A DNA stretch of 64,000 bases from CAVXJN01 sp963762165. GTDB lineage: Bacteria > Pseudomonadota > Gammaproteobacteria > JASBUN01. Both the position numbers and the translations under genes were made by a program. Every line of letters begins with the position of its first letter. Positions within the stretch are counted from its first letter, which is position 1. Of the stretch, positions 48,217-58,727 are shown in pieces. Location: NCBI GenBank assembly GCA_963762165.1, contig CAVXJN010000003.1, forward strand, positions 1,488,001 through 1,552,000, in the 5' to 3' direction. The notes under the pieces were generated by a model that saw only the letters and a list, made by a program, of their open reading frames with translations, had not been told where the DNA came from and searched no databases.

Positions 48217-50792
48217 TCAGAGGTCGAGCATCTGACGCAGGCGATACACGGCTTCCAGGGCCTGCTTGGGGGTCAGTTCGTCGGGTTGCAGTTGCCGCAG
48301 GGCGTCGAGTACCGGTGACTCCGGCGGCGTGAAGGTGAGCGGCATTTGCGCAGGCCGCATGCCCTCCAGGGTTCGTTCTGGGCGCTCCAGCTCCTGCAAT
48401 CGGGTCCGGGCGCTGGCGATCACAGTGGCCGGCACGCCGGCCAAGGCGGCGACGTGAAGGCCATAACTGCGATCCGCCGGTCCTTCCTTGACGGCATGCA
48501 GGAACACGATACTGTCGCCGTGCTCCACCGCGTCGAGATGTACGTTGCTGACGCCGGGTAGCTGCGTCGCCAGCGCGGTGAGTTCGAAATAGTGGGTCGC
48601 GAACAACGTGAATGCGCGGACTTCCGTGGCCAGGTGCATGGCACAGGCCCAGGCCAGGGACAGGCCATCGTAGGTACTGGTGCCGCGACCTACTTCGTCC
48701 ATCAGTACCAGACTGTTGGCGGTAGCGTTATGCAGGATGTTGGCCGTCTCGGTCATTTCCACCATGAACGTGGAGCGGCCGCCGGCCAGATCGTCAGAGG
48801 CACCGATACGGGTGAAGATGCGGTCCACCGGCTCCGATGCGTGCCTGCTCGGCGGGCACGAAACTGCCGATGTGGGCCAGCAGTGCAATCAGCGCGGTCT
48901 GGCGCATATAGGTGGACTTACCGCCCATGTTCGGACCGGTGATCACCAGCATGCGGCGTTGTTCGTCCAGATTCACATCGTTGGCGACGAACGGTTGTTC
49001 GGTTACCCGTTCCACCACCGGATGGCGACCGCCGCGAATCCAGATCCCCGGTTCGTCGACCAGCTCGGGCTGGGTATAGCCCAGGCGCTCGGCGCGTTCG
49101 GCCAACGTCACCAGGGCGTCCAGCTCGGCCAGTCCGGCGGCGCATTCCTGCAGCGGCACCAATACTTCGGCAAGGGTGTCCAGCAGGCCGTCGTAAAGCG
49201 CTTTTTCCTTCGCCAGCGCGCGTTCGCGGGCCGACAGGACCTGGTCCTCGAAGTGTTTCAGTTCGGGGGTGATATAGCGCTCGACGTTCTTCAGGGTTTG
49301 GCGACGCTGAAAATCGTCCGGCACTTTGGCGGACTGGGCGCGGCCGACCTCGATGTAATAGCCGTGAACGCGGTTGTAGCTGACTTTCAAGGTCGGGATG
49401 CCGCTACGCTGGCGTTCGCGCTGTTCGAGATCCTGTAGAAAGCCGTCGGCGTTTTCACTCAAAGTGCGCAATTCATCGAGCTCGGCATCGAAACCCGTGG
49501 CGATCACGCCGCCGTCGCGCAGCAGTTGCGGCGGCACCTCGACCAGGGCGCGCGCCAGCAACGCGTGACTGTCGGGATGGTTGCCGATGCGAGCCGCCAG
49601 TTCGCCCAGCAATGGCGAATCCAACCCGGACAGACTGTGTTGCAGGGTCGGCAGACGGCCGAGGGCGTCGCGCAGGCCGGACAAATCCCGCGGCCGGGCG
49701 GACTTGAGGGCCACACGGGTCGAGCATGCGTTCGATATCGCCGATGGCGCGCAATTGGCCGTGCAATTCCTCGTGCGCGTGCTCGTCCAGCAGCACCCGG
49801 ATCACGTGTTGGCGCAATTGCAAAACGCGGCGCTCGCGCAGCGGCCGGTGCAACCAGCGACGCAACAGTCGGCTGCCCATGGCGGTGGCGCTGCGATCGA
49901 GGACGCCGGCCAGGGTTTTGTCGTGGTCGCCGGACAGGCTCGCTTCCAATTCCAGGTTGCGGCGGCTGGCGGCATCGAGGATGACGCTGTCCTCGCGCCG
50001 CTCCAGGTGAATGGCGCGCAGGTGGGGCAGGGCGCTGCGCTGGGTTTCCTGGACGTATTGCAACAGGCAGCCGGCGGCGCCCAGCGCCGCGGTGGTGCCA
50101 TCCAGGTCGAACGCCGACAGATCGCGGGTGCCGAATTGCTGGCACAGTAAACGTTCCGCCGTCTCGATTTCGAACTGCCAGGGCGGCGTGCGACGCAGGC
50201 CGCGCCGTTCACCCAGGATTTGCAGCAAGCCGGTGTCCTCGTTGACCAGCAATTCAGCGGGCCGCATGCGTTCCAGTTCACTGAGCAGGGCTTCCGCGGA
50301 CTCGACCTCCTGCACCGTGAACCGGGCGCCGGCGAGATCCAGCACCGCCAGTCCGATACGCTGGCCGAGTTGATGTACGCTGGCGAGCAAGGTGTCCCGG
50401 CGTTCCTCCAGCAGCGCTTCGTCGGTAATGGTCCCGGGGGTGACGATGCGTACGACTTGGCGTTCCACCGGACCTTTGCTGGTGGCCGGATCGCCGATCT
50501 GTTCGCAAATGGCGATCGATTCGCCCAGTCGCACCAGCCGTGCCAGATAGGCTTCGGCGGCATGATAGGGCACTCCCGCCATGGGGATCGGTTCGCCGCC
50601 GGATTGGCCGCGCGCGGTCAAGGTGATATCCAACAGTCGCGCCGCTTTGCGCGCATCGTCGAAAAACAGTTCGTAGAAGTCGCCCATGCGGTAGAACAGC
50701 AACACGCCGGGGTGCTGGGCTTTGATGCGCAGGTATTGCTGCATGACCGGCGTGTGCCGGGCGGCGGCGGCGGTTTCGGGGTTGGCGTTCAC
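48217..50792 (-). CDS. mutS: DNA mismatch repair protein MutS, frameshifted
   Basis: The mismatch-binding N-terminus (HTPVMQQYLRIKAQHPG, FYRMGDFYELFFDDA with the Phe-x-Glu wedge context), the core domains, and the ATPase (VITGPNMGGKSTYMRQ, LVLMDEVGRGTSTYDGLSLAWA, ATHYFELT) are all present. Frame changes near 49712 and 48850 break it into three; the sum is about 858 residues, normal for MutS. A GTG at 50790-50792 is the likely start. Confidence 0.95.
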
Positions 50793-50907
50793 CGCGCCAG
50801 TGTAGCGAAATCACGGCGAGCCTCCTACCGCCGCCGCTTGGCAGCGGAGTACGCCTTCCGGCAGAATGCGACTTGCCTGCAAGCAATCCGAAGCCGAGGG
50901 GCGTGGG

Positions 50908-51204
50908 ATGGTGGATTCTTCCGATCAGCGCGATTACCGTCGCATGCCGATCGAATGCGAGATCAGTTTTCGCGTCGGTGGCTCGCACGCAGTCTATTCA
51001 GCGCAGGCACGCAACATCAGCTCCAAGGGCATGCTGTTCCGTACCGAGCATCGCTTGCGGGTGGGCGATTCGCTGGTGGTGAACGTGACCCCTGAGCAGG
51101 CGATCGTCGAGCCATTGAATGCGCGCGCCGAAGTGGTTCGGGTCGATTCCCTGGCGGAGGGCGGTTATGAGGTGGCCTGCAAGATCCGGGAATTCCTGAC
51201 CTGA
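50908..51204 (+). CDS. PilZ domain protein
   Basis: A 98-residue single-domain protein with RxxxR at residues 8-12 (RDYRR) and NxSxxG at residues 36-41 (NISSKG), the two c-di-GMP-binding motifs. It is the second PilZ protein of the window and lies between mutS (divergent) and the CinA-like gene, 28 bp before the latter. Start at 50908 is preceded by a purine-rich stretch; an ATG at 50866 in frame is less likely. Confidence 0.85.
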   Translation: MVDSSDQRDYRRMPIECEISFRVGGSHAVYSAQARNISSKGMLFRTEHRLRVGDSLVVNVTPEQAIVEPLNARAEVVRVDSLAEGGYEVACKIREFLT

Positions 51205-51232
51205 GCCCGGCGCCGGGCAGCGGAGCGCAGCC

Positions 51233-51722
51233 ATGGTCGCACAGGAGTTGATTCGCGGGTTGGGGGCGATACTCAAGGCGCGGCGCTATTGCCTGGCGAC
51301 CGCGGAGTCCTGTACCGGCGGCTGGGTGGCGAAGGAGATCACGACCGTCCCGGGATGTTCCCATTGGTTCGAACGCGGTTTTGTCACCTACACCAATCTC
51401 GCCAAACAGGAAATGCTCGGCGTTCGCGCCGAGACCCTGAATCGCCACGGCGCGGTGAGCGAGCAGACGGTGCGGGAAATGGCAGAAGGCGCGCTCCGCC
51501 ACAGTCACGCCCAGGTGGCGCTTGTCCATCAGCGGCATCGCCGGTCCCGGCGGCGGTTCCGATACCAAGCCCGTGGGCACCGTCTGGATCGGCTGGGCGG
51601 GAGAGGCGTTCGCCACCACGACCTTGCATCGCGTGTATGGCGGCGATCGTGAGGAGGTGCGAAGCCAAGCCGTCGACGATGCGTTGCGCGGATTGTTGGA
51701 GCTGCTTGAAGCAAACCCCTGA
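51233..51722 (+). CDS. pncC: Nicotinamide-nucleotide amidase PncC (CinA C-terminal type), one frameshift
   Basis: Deamidates NMN. The family motifs TAESCTGGWVAKEIT and VTYTNLAKQEMLGV are in the first frame; after an indel near 51525 the next frame gives SISGIAGPGGGSDTKPVGTVWIG and ends LLELLEANP. The length (about 163 residues) equals the stand-alone CinA-C form that sits before recA in many gammaproteobacteria. Confidence 0.9.
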
Positions 51723-52242
51723 CAGTCAGCGGCTGTTTTTCGCCTTGTGGCCGGAGGACGCTCTGCGCGCAACATTGGACCGGCGCGTAAGGGAACTGAC
51801 GCCGGGGCGCGGGCGAGCTGTGACCCGCGAAAACCTGCATCTGACCCTGGCCTTTCTCGGTAACACCGCAACCGACATGCGCGTGTGTCTGGAGCGGGCC
51901 GCAGATGCCATCCGCATCCCGCGTTTCGACCTTACCCTGGATCGAACCGGTTATTTTTCCCGGGCCCGGGTGTATTGGCTGGGTGCGTCGCAGATACCGG
52001 CGGCGCTGACGGATCTGGTGGCGGCGCTGAACGCGGCGCAGCGCCAGTGCGGTGGAGATCCCGAACCACGCCCGTTTCGGGCGCACCTGACCCTGGCGCG
52101 AAAAGTGCGCCGGCAGCCGCCGCCGGCCGATCCGGCACCGCTGCACTGGCCGGTGGAGCGATTTGCGCTGGTCAGTTCCCGGACTTTCCCCGAGGGGCCG
52201 CTATATCGGCTGGAACGCACCTGGATGTTGCAATCGCAATAA
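51706..52242 (+). CDS. thpR: RNA 2',3'-cyclic phosphodiesterase ThpR (LigT family)
   Basis: The 178-residue protein has both catalytic HxTx motifs (HLTLAFLG and HLTLARKV) of 2H phosphoesterases. A TTG at 51706 inside the end of pncC, with GGAG just upstream, is the best start since the conserved QRLFFALWP begins soon after. It opens cyclic phosphates on RNA in vitro. Confidence 0.9.
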   Translation: MKQTPDSQRLFFALWPEDALRATLDRRVRELTPGRGRAVTRENLHLTLAFLGNTATDMRVCLERAADAIRIPRFDLTLDRTGYFSRARVYWLGASQIPAALTDLVAALNAAQRQCGGDPEPRPFRAHLTLARKVRRQPPPADPAPLHWPVERFALVSSRTFPEGPLYRLERTWMLQSQ

Positions 52243-52264
52243 GTGCTTAGCGCCGCAGTTCGGC

Positions 52265-52294
52265 TTCACGCCGTGGCGCCTTGTGTGTGATAAT
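52265..52294 (+). promoter_or_regulatory. Predicted recA promoter
   Basis: TTCACG (52265-52270) and GATAAT (52289-52294) with an 18-bp spacer lie 66 bp before the recA start. I see no canonical E. coli-type LexA box (CTG-N10-CAG) overlapping it; an AT-rich half-palindrome around GAATTCGATTCGATC follows the -10. Confidence 0.4.
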
Positions 52295-52360
52295 TCGTCG
52301 AATTCGATTCGATCACAGGGCGCAACGGAGTGTGCCCAGCGACAGCAGGCGGAGGGTTCT

Positions 52361-53396
52361 ATGGAAGAGAACAAGAAAAAGGCGCTCACGGCGGCACTGA
52401 GCCAGATCGAGAAGCAGTTTGGTAAGGGTTCGGTGATGCGCATGGGCGATTCAACCGCCGTGCGCGACGTCGAGGTCATATCCACCGGTTCCCTGACCCT
52501 CGATATCGCCCTGGGGATCGGCGGTCTGCCGAGGGGTCGCGTGGTCGAGATCTATGGCCCGGAATCCTCGGGTAAAACCACGCTGACGCTGCAGGTGATT
52601 GCCGAAGCGCAGAAATTGGGCGGCACCGCGGCCTTCGTCGACGCCGAGCATGCGCTGGATCCGTCCTATGCACGCAAGCTGGGCGTCAATGTCGACGACC
52701 TGCTGGTCTCCCAGCCCGATACCGGTGAGCAGGCACTGGAAATCGCCGACATGCTGGTGCGCTCCAGCGCGGTCGATGTGGTGGTGGTCGACTCCGTGGC
52801 CGCGCTGACGCCGAAGGCGGAAATCGAAGGCGAGATGGGCGATACCCATGTCGGCCTGCAGGCCCGACTGATGTCCCAGGCGTTGCGCAAACTGACCGCC
52901 AATATCAAGCGTTCCAATACTCTGGTGATTTTCATCAACCAGATCCGGATGAAGATCGGCGTCATGTTCGGCAATCCGGAAACCACCACCGGTGGCAACG
53001 CGTTGAAGTTCTATTCCTCCGTGCGCCTGGATATCCGCCGTATCGGCGCCATCAAGAAGGGCGACGAAGTGGTCGGCAACGAGACCCGGGTCAAAGTGGT
53101 GAAGAACAAGGTGGCGCCGCCGTTTCGGCAGGCGGAATTCGAGATTCTGTACGGCGAAGGGATTTCCCACGAGGGCGAATTGATCGATCTCGGTGTGCAA
53201 TACGGCATCGTCGACAAGGCCGGTGCCTGGTACAGCTACAACAGTGATCGTATCGGTCAGGGCAAGGACAACGCGCGCACCTATCATGAAGGAGAATCCC
53301 ACGGTCGCGCAGGAAATCGAAGACCAGATCCGCGCCAAGGCGCTGGGAAACGTAGCGCCGCCGAAGAAGGATGAAGAGGTCGAAGCCGAAGCCTGA
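52361..53396 (+). CDS. recA: Recombinase RecA, frameshifted near the 3' end
   Basis: The core is intact: Walker A GPESSGKTT, VDAEHALDP, VVVDSVAALTPKAEIEGEMG and loop 2 around NPETTTGGNALKFYSSVRLD. At about 53285 an extra A (context ACCTATCATGAAGG) shifts the frame; the standard tail ENPTVAQEIEDQIRAK continues in the next frame and ends with an acidic DEEVEAEA at 53396. Corrected length about 345 residues. RecA overlaps recX by 26 bp. Confidence 0.96.
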
Positions 53397-53862
53397 TCAG
53401 GATCAGGCACAGGATGCAAGCGCTGGCGAGTTGCGCGAGTGCGCCTTGCGCCTGCTGACCCGCCGGGAGCATTCGCACCTCGAACTGCGCCAAAAGCTGG
53501 CGGCGCGCAGTTTCCCCGATGCGACGATCGACCAGGTTCTGGCGTCCCTCACCGCAGACGGCCTGCAGAGCGATGCACGGTTTGCCTACAGCTATGCGCA
53601 GGCACGCGCGGGGCGGGGCTATGGCCCGGTGCGTATCCGCGCCGAGTTGCGCCAGCGTGGCGTGGGTGACGATCTGATCGACGCACAGTTGCATCAGGCC
53701 GATTGGGATTGGCGGCGCCAGGCGGAAGATGTGCGCCGCAAACGTTTTGGCCGCGCCGTGCCCGAGTCCTGGCCTGAGCGCGCCAAGCAGGCGCGGTTCC
53801 TGCAATATCGCGGCTTCGGCAACGAGCATATCCAGGATCTGCTCGCCGGCGGTGATTACTGA
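53371..53862 (+). CDS. recX: RecA regulatory protein RecX
   Basis: The 163-residue helical protein has the RecX three-helix repeats (ALRLLTRREHSHLELRQKL, DGLQSDARFAYSYAQAR, GYGPVRIRAELRQRGV). It caps RecA filaments. The ATG at 53371 lies within the recA end, consistent with coupled translation. Confidence 0.92.
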   Translation: MKRSKPKPDQDQAQDASAGELRECALRLLTRREHSHLELRQKLAARSFPDATIDQVLASLTADGLQSDARFAYSYAQARAGRGYGPVRIRAELRQRGVGDDLIDAQLHQADWDWRRQAEDVRRKRFGRAVPESWPERAKQARFLQYRGFGNEHIQDLLAGGDY

Positions 53863-53919
53863 GGATGGCGAAGGGAATCACCCTTCTCGCTTTTCGGACA
53901 TTGGAGTTGGATTCGTTCG

Positions 53920-56549
53920 ATGAACAGCAGTGCAGCACTTCGCAGCATGTTTCTGGATTATTTCCGCGCCCGCGGACACGAGGTGGTGTCCAGTAGTCCG
54001 CTGGTGCCCGGCAACGATCCGACGCTGTTGTTCACCAATGCCGGAATGGTGCAGTTCAAAGAGGTTTTTCTCGGCCAGGAGCAGCGCTCCTATAGCCGTG
54101 CCACCAGTTCCCAGCGTTGCGTGCGTGCGGGCGGCAAGCACAACGATCTGGAAAACGTCGGCTACACCGCGCGTCATCACACGTTTTTCGAGATGCTGGG
54201 AAACTTCAGCTTCGGCGATTATTTCAAGCATGACGCCATCCGCTTTGCGTGGGAATTTCTCACCGAGACCTTGAAGCTGCCGCAGGAAAAGCTCTGGGTC
54301 ACGGTCTATCGGGATGACGACGAAGCCGCCGACATCTGGTTGCAGCAAATCGGTGTCGATGCCGCGCGCTTCACCCGCATCGGCGATAAGCCCGGCGGCA
54401 AACCTTACGAGAGCGACAATTTCTGGTCCATGGGCGATACCGGCCCTTGCGGACCGTGCACCGAGATCTTTTACGATCACGGTTCCGACGTGGCCGGCGG
54501 TCCGCCCGGTTCGCCGGACGAGGACGGCGATCGCTACATCGAGATCTGGAACCTGGTGTTCATGCAATACGACCGGGACGGCGACGGCAAGCTGAATCCG
54601 TTGCCGAAGCCCTCGGTGGACACCGGCATGGGCCTGGAACGCCTGGCCGCGGTAATGCAGGGCGTGCACAGCAATTACGACATCGACCTGTTCCGGAATC
54701 TGATTGCGGCAGCCGCGGAAGTCACGGGCGCCCAGGACCGCAATGCTGCGTCGCTGAAAGTCATCGCCGATCACATCCGCGCCTGCGCATTCCTGATCGT
54801 CGATGGCGTGCTGCCTTCGAACGAAGGCCGCGGCTATGTGCTGCGCCGGATTATTCGTCGCGCCATCCGCCACGGATACAAACTCGGCCAGACACAGCCG
54901 TTCTTTTACCGCCTGGTGTCGGCGTTGGATCGGGAGATGGGTGCAGCGTACCCGGAACTCAGCCGCCAGCGCGGACACGTCGAGAAAGTGCTGCGTCTTG
55001 AAGAAGAGCGCTTCGCCGAAACCCTGGAACAGGGTATGCGGCATTTGGAAGAAGCCATCGCCGCGCAATCGGGCAATGAAATTCCCGGCGACATCGTATT
55101 CCGGTTGTACGATACCTACGGTTTCCCGGCCGATCTGACCGCCGATATCGCCCGCGAGCGCGGTTTGCGGGTGGATATGGCCGGTTTCGATCGGGCCATG
55201 CAGGCCCAGCGCCAACGAGCCCGGGCCGCCAGCCAGTTCGCTGCCGACTACGGTCACCGCCTGCAGGTGGAAGGGCGTACCGATTTCACCGGCTACGATC
55301 TGCAGGCCGATAGCGGGCGCATCAGCGCGCTTGTGCGCGACGGTGAACCCGTCGACGCCTTGGAACGGAAGGCGAGGAAGGCAGCGTATTTCTTGACCGC
55401 ACGCCGTTCTATGCGGAATCCGGTGGTCAGGTCGGTGATGCCGGGGTGTTGGAGAACAGCAATGCGTCATTTGCCGTGCGCGATACCCAGAAGCAGCGCG
55501 GAGATCTGCATGCCCATGTCGGCCAGGTAACGCGCGGGACGCTGCGGGTCGGCGATCCACTGGAAGCCAAGATCGATTGCGAGCGCCGTCAGGCCACGGT
55601 GCTGAACCATTCCGCCACCCATCTGCTGCATGCAGCGCTGCGGCAGGTGCTGGGCGAACACGTCACCCAAAAGGGTTCCCTGGTGGCGCCGGACCGTTTG
55701 CGCTTCGACTTCTCGCACTTCGAACCCCTTACCCGCGAGCAACTCGATACGCTGGAAGACCTCATTAACGATCAGATCCGTGCCAATGCCGAAGCTGAAA
55801 CCAAAGTCATGGCCTATGACGAGGCGATCGGCGCGGGAGCGATGGCATTGTTCGGGGAAAAATACGGCGATCAGGTACGCGTGCTGCGGATCGGCGATTT
55901 CTCCACCGAACTGTGCGGTGGCACGCACGTGCGTCGCGCCGGTGACATCGGTTTGTTCAAGATCCTGTCGGAATCCGGAGTTGCTTCCGGCGTGCGGCGT
56001 ATCGAGGCGGTCACGGGTCGCCGCGCACTGGACTATGTGGACGAAGGCGAACGCCGTTTGGAACAGGTCGCGGACCTGCTCAAGAGCGGTCGCGATGCGG
56101 TGGAAGAGAAGGTGCGTCAACTGCTGGAGCGCAGCCGCGAACTGGAAAAAGAATTGGAACGCCTCAAAGGCAAGCTCGCCACGTCCGCGGGCGCCGAACT
56201 GGTGGCACAAGCGGTGGATATCGACGGTATAAAAGTTCTTGCGGCGCGTCTCGACGGTGCCGATCCGAAGTCGTTGCGCGATACGGTGGATCAACTCAAG
56301 AACAAACTGGGCAGCGCGGCGGTCGTGCTCGCCACGGTCAGCGGCGACAAGGTCAGCCTGGTGGCCGGCGTTACCAAGGATCGCACCGATCGCATCAAGG
56401 CCGGCGAATTGGTCAACGTGGTCGCCACTCAGGTCGGTGGCAAGGGCGGCGGTCGCCCCGATATGGCGCAGGCCGGCGGTACGCAGCCGGCCGGTCTCGA
56501 CGCAGCACTTCAGGCGGTACCGGACTGGATCCGCACCCAACTCGGTTAA
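53920..56549 (+). CDS. alaS: Alanine-tRNA ligase AlaS, one frameshift
   Basis: Charges tRNA-Ala. The catalytic domain (FLDYFRARGHEVVSSSPLVP, LFTNAGMVQFKEVFLG, ARHHTFFEMLGNFSFGDYF), the editing-domain zinc motif HSATHLLHAAL and CGGTHV, and the C-terminal GKGGGRPDMAQAGG are present. An indel near 55368 splits it; the next frame resumes with EGEEGSVFL and FYAESGGQVGD. Total about 876 residues, normal. Confidence 0.96.
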
Positions 56550-56613
56550 CGACGCCGCGGCTATCGCCGGCGCTCGTTTTAATGTTTAATTCCCAACTTT
56601 TCAGATATCGAGC

Positions 56614-57846
56614 ATGGCACTGATCGTTCAAAAATATGGCGGTACTTCGGTCGGCACGGTCGAGCGCATCGAACACGTCGCCGAGAAGGTGTGCCAATGG
56701 CGCCGCCGCGGCCACGATGTCGTGGTGGTCGTGTCCGCCATGAGTGGCGAGACCAACCGTCTGATCGGTTTGGCGCAGCAGATTCAGCCGGCGCCCCTGC
56801 CGCGGGAGCTCGACGTACTGATGGCGACCGGCGAACAGGTGACCATCGCACTGTTATCCATGGCGTTGCACAAGCGCGATTGCGACGCCCGTTCCTACAC
56901 CGGCGCGCAGGTACAGATCCTCACCGACAGCGCCCACAACAAAGCGCGTATTCGGGAAATCGATGGCGAGCGGGTGCGCGCCGATTTGGACAAGGGACGT
57001 GTGGTGGTGGTAGCGGGGTTCCAAGGCGTCGATGAGCATGGCAGTATCACAACTCTCGGCCGTGGCGGATCGGATACCACTGCGGTTGCATTGGCTGCGG
57101 CCCTGAAGGCGCAAGAATGCCAGATCTACACCGACGTCGATGGCGTCTACACCACCGACCCCCGAGTCGTTGCTCAGGCCCGACGCTTGCAGCGCATCAC
57201 CTTCGAGGAGATGCTGGAAATGGCGAGCCTCGGTTCCAAAGTGTTACAGATTCGTTCGGTGGAATTTGCCGGCAAGTACAATGTACCGTTGCGGGTTCTC
57301 TCCAGTTTCGAGGACGGTGACGGCACGCTGATCAGTTATGAGGAAGAAGGTATGGAAGAGCCGCTGATTTCCGGCATAGCGTTCAATCGCGACGAAGCCA
57401 AGCTGACGGTGATCGGCGTGCCGGATCAACCCGGGGTAGCTTCCAAAATTCTCGGACCGATCGCCGATGCCAACATCGAAGTCGACATGATCGTGCAGAA
57501 CGTCGCACCTGACGGCAGCACCACCGACTTCACGTGCACGGTGCACCGTAACGATTACGACCGCGCGATGTCTATTCTGCGCGAAACGTCGACCGCTCTC
57601 GGCGCACGCGAGATCAACGGCGACAACCAAATAGTGAAGATTTCCCTGGTAGGGGTAGGCATGCGCTCCCATGCCGGCATCGCCAACACCATGTTCCAAG
57701 CACTGGCACGGGAAGGCATCAATATCCGCATGATCTCGACCTCGGAAATCAAGATTTCCGTGGTCGTGGACGAAAAATATCTCGAGCTCGGCGTTCGGGC
57801 GCTGCACGACGCGTTCGAACTCGAAAAGGAGCCGGTCGCCGGGTAA
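56614..57846 (+). CDS. lysC: Aspartate kinase
   Basis: First step of lysine/threonine/methionine synthesis. The 410-residue protein has the kinase N-terminus IVQKYGGTSVGTVERI, GRGGSDTTAVALAAAL and YTDVDGVYTTDPR, then two ACT domains (LTVIGVPDQPGVASKI and KISLVGVGMRSHAGIA) for feedback control. It is the stand-alone kinase without homoserine dehydrogenase. It precedes csrA, a common gammaproteobacterial order. Confidence 0.95.
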   Translation: MALIVQKYGGTSVGTVERIEHVAEKVCQWRRRGHDVVVVVSAMSGETNRLIGLAQQIQPAPLPRELDVLMATGEQVTIALLSMALHKRDCDARSYTGAQVQILTDSAHNKARIREIDGERVRADLDKGRVVVVAGFQGVDEHGSITTLGRGGSDTTAVALAAALKAQECQIYTDVDGVYTTDPRVVAQARRLQRITFEEMLEMASLGSKVLQIRSVEFAGKYNVPLRVLSSFEDGDGTLISYEEEGMEEPLISGIAFNRDEAKLTVIGVPDQPGVASKILGPIADANIEVDMIVQNVAPDGSTTDFTCTVHRNDYDRAMSILRETSTALGAREINGDNQIVKISLVGVGMRSHAGIANTMFQALAREGINIRMISTSEIKISVVVDEKYLELGVRALHDAFELEKEPVAG

Positions 57847-58003
57847 CTGCGCGTCGCGGTTGTCAAAATACCCGTGTCCCACGGGGTTATAACGATCTTT
57901 AACACATAATAATTCAATAAAAAGAACGCGAACGCGATACGCTGGTCTATAGAGTTGGGCTGCTCCGCCGATATAGAGGTAGATCACCCCGGCACGATGT
58001 GTA

Positions 58004-58055
58004 ACGGACTCTGTAGACCGGATTCTGGTGATAGAGACGAGCAAGGAGATTAGGA
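58004..58055 (+). promoter_or_regulatory. csrA leader with four GGA motifs (possible CsrA autoregulation)
   Basis: Four GGA motifs lie in the 54 bases before the csrA start: ACGGA 58004, CCGGA 58018, AAGGA 58043 and TAGGA 58051. The last two include the ribosome binding site, so bound CsrA could block initiation of its own mRNA, as known for E. coli csrA. Three of the four fit ANGGA or close variants. Confidence 0.45.
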
Positions 58056-58057
58056 CA

Positions 58058-58261
58058 ATGCTGATTTTGACTCGACGTGTGGGCGAGACCCTCATGATCG
58101 GAGACAACGTGACTGTGACCGTGCTGGGCGTTAAGGGCAACCAGGTGCGTATTGGCGTGAACGCGCCCAAAGAGGTCGCTGTCCACCGGGAGGAGATCTA
58201 CGAGCGGATCAAGCGTGAGCAGGATATTTCCGGCAATAATTCCGCCTCGGGTACGGAATAA
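58058..58261 (+). CDS. csrA: Carbon storage regulator CsrA/RsmA
   Basis: The 67-residue RNA-binding protein begins MLILTRRVGETLMIGD and contains GVNAPKEVAVHREEIYERI with the RNA-contact Arg of VHREEI. It binds GGA motifs in mRNA leaders. The start at 58058 is the family start. The RNA candidate at 35512 could be its antagonist. Transcription continues toward tRNA-Ser. Confidence 0.97.
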   Translation: MLILTRRVGETLMIGDNVTVTVLGVKGNQVRIGVNAPKEVAVHREEIYERIKREQDISGNNSASGTE

Positions 58262-58446
58262 GCGCGCGGTGTGCGCCGCGCAGCGGCCGGCGCCTCGCTG
58301 AGCGGGGCCTGGCATCCCTTCCGCCGTTTTCCTTTTTCCATCAAAGCCGTCTGTGGTATTCTTTGCGTCCGCCGATCCTATGATCAGCGGGCCGATTTGC
58401 CGCGTTTTCCATATGCGGCATCGTCGCCGGACAGTTTGAGCACACC

Positions 58447-58539
58447 GGAGAGATGGCCGAGAGGCTGAAGGCGCTCCCCTGCTAAGGGAGTATGGGGTTA
58501 ATAGCTCCATCGAGGGTTCGAATCCCTCTCTCTCCGCCA
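58447..58539 (+). tRNA. tRNA-Ser(GCU)
   Basis: A 93-nt type II tRNA with acceptor GGAGAGA/TCTCTCC, anticodon loop containing GCT (CTCCCCTGCTAAGGGAG), a long variable arm, T-loop GGTTCGAATCC and an encoded CCA end. It reads AGC/AGU. It sits 185 bp after csrA. Confidence 0.96.
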
Positions 58540-58586
58540 TTTGTCTTTCAGACGGGCCCGCGCAGCGGACCCGTCTGAAAGACAAA
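58540..58586 (+). terminator. Long perfect hairpin after tRNA-Ser (terminator-like, repeat copy 1)
   Basis: TTTGTCTTTCAGACGGG (58540-58556) pairs perfectly with 58570-58586 over 17 bp, with four more pairs inside after one mismatch. It starts right after the CCA end. No long T-tract follows, so it may act as a processing or transcription end hairpin. A diverged copy with compensated stem changes lies at 58728-58772. Confidence 0.6.
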
Positions 58587-58626
58587 CAGAACAAAGGGGA
58601 TTCGAACCCTCGATGTAGAACGGCGG

Positions 58627-58710
58627 GTTCGAGCCGAGCGTGCGAATGCACGCGAGACAACGCCGGCGCGCAGCAACGGCGGCCCTCAGGGCGGGGCGCA
58701 GCCGAGTAAT
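58627..58710 (+). repeat. tRNA-linked structured repeat, copy A
   Basis: An 84-nt unit beginning GTTCGAGCCGAG and ending GCGCAGCCGAGTAAT. It shares most bases with the copy at 59098-59180 beyond tRNA-Arg. A 6-bp hairpin at 58638-58653 (GCGTGC/GCACGC) is replaced there by a different 6-bp hairpin. Further stems are CGCCG/CGGCG and GCCC/GGGC. It runs directly into a 19-nt copy of the tRNA-Ser 3' end at 58708-58726. It appears non-coding. Confidence 0.7.
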
Positions 58711-58727
58711 CCCTCTCTCTCCGCCAA

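Noticed and set aside
52361..53396. recA as a true pseudogene
   Set aside because: One extra base at the 3' end with the correct tail continuing in the next frame; many neighbours show the same pattern.
53878..55560. 560-codon open frame antisense to alaS
   Set aside because: Shadow of the GC-rich alaS frame; no domain or start signal, and alaS is certain.
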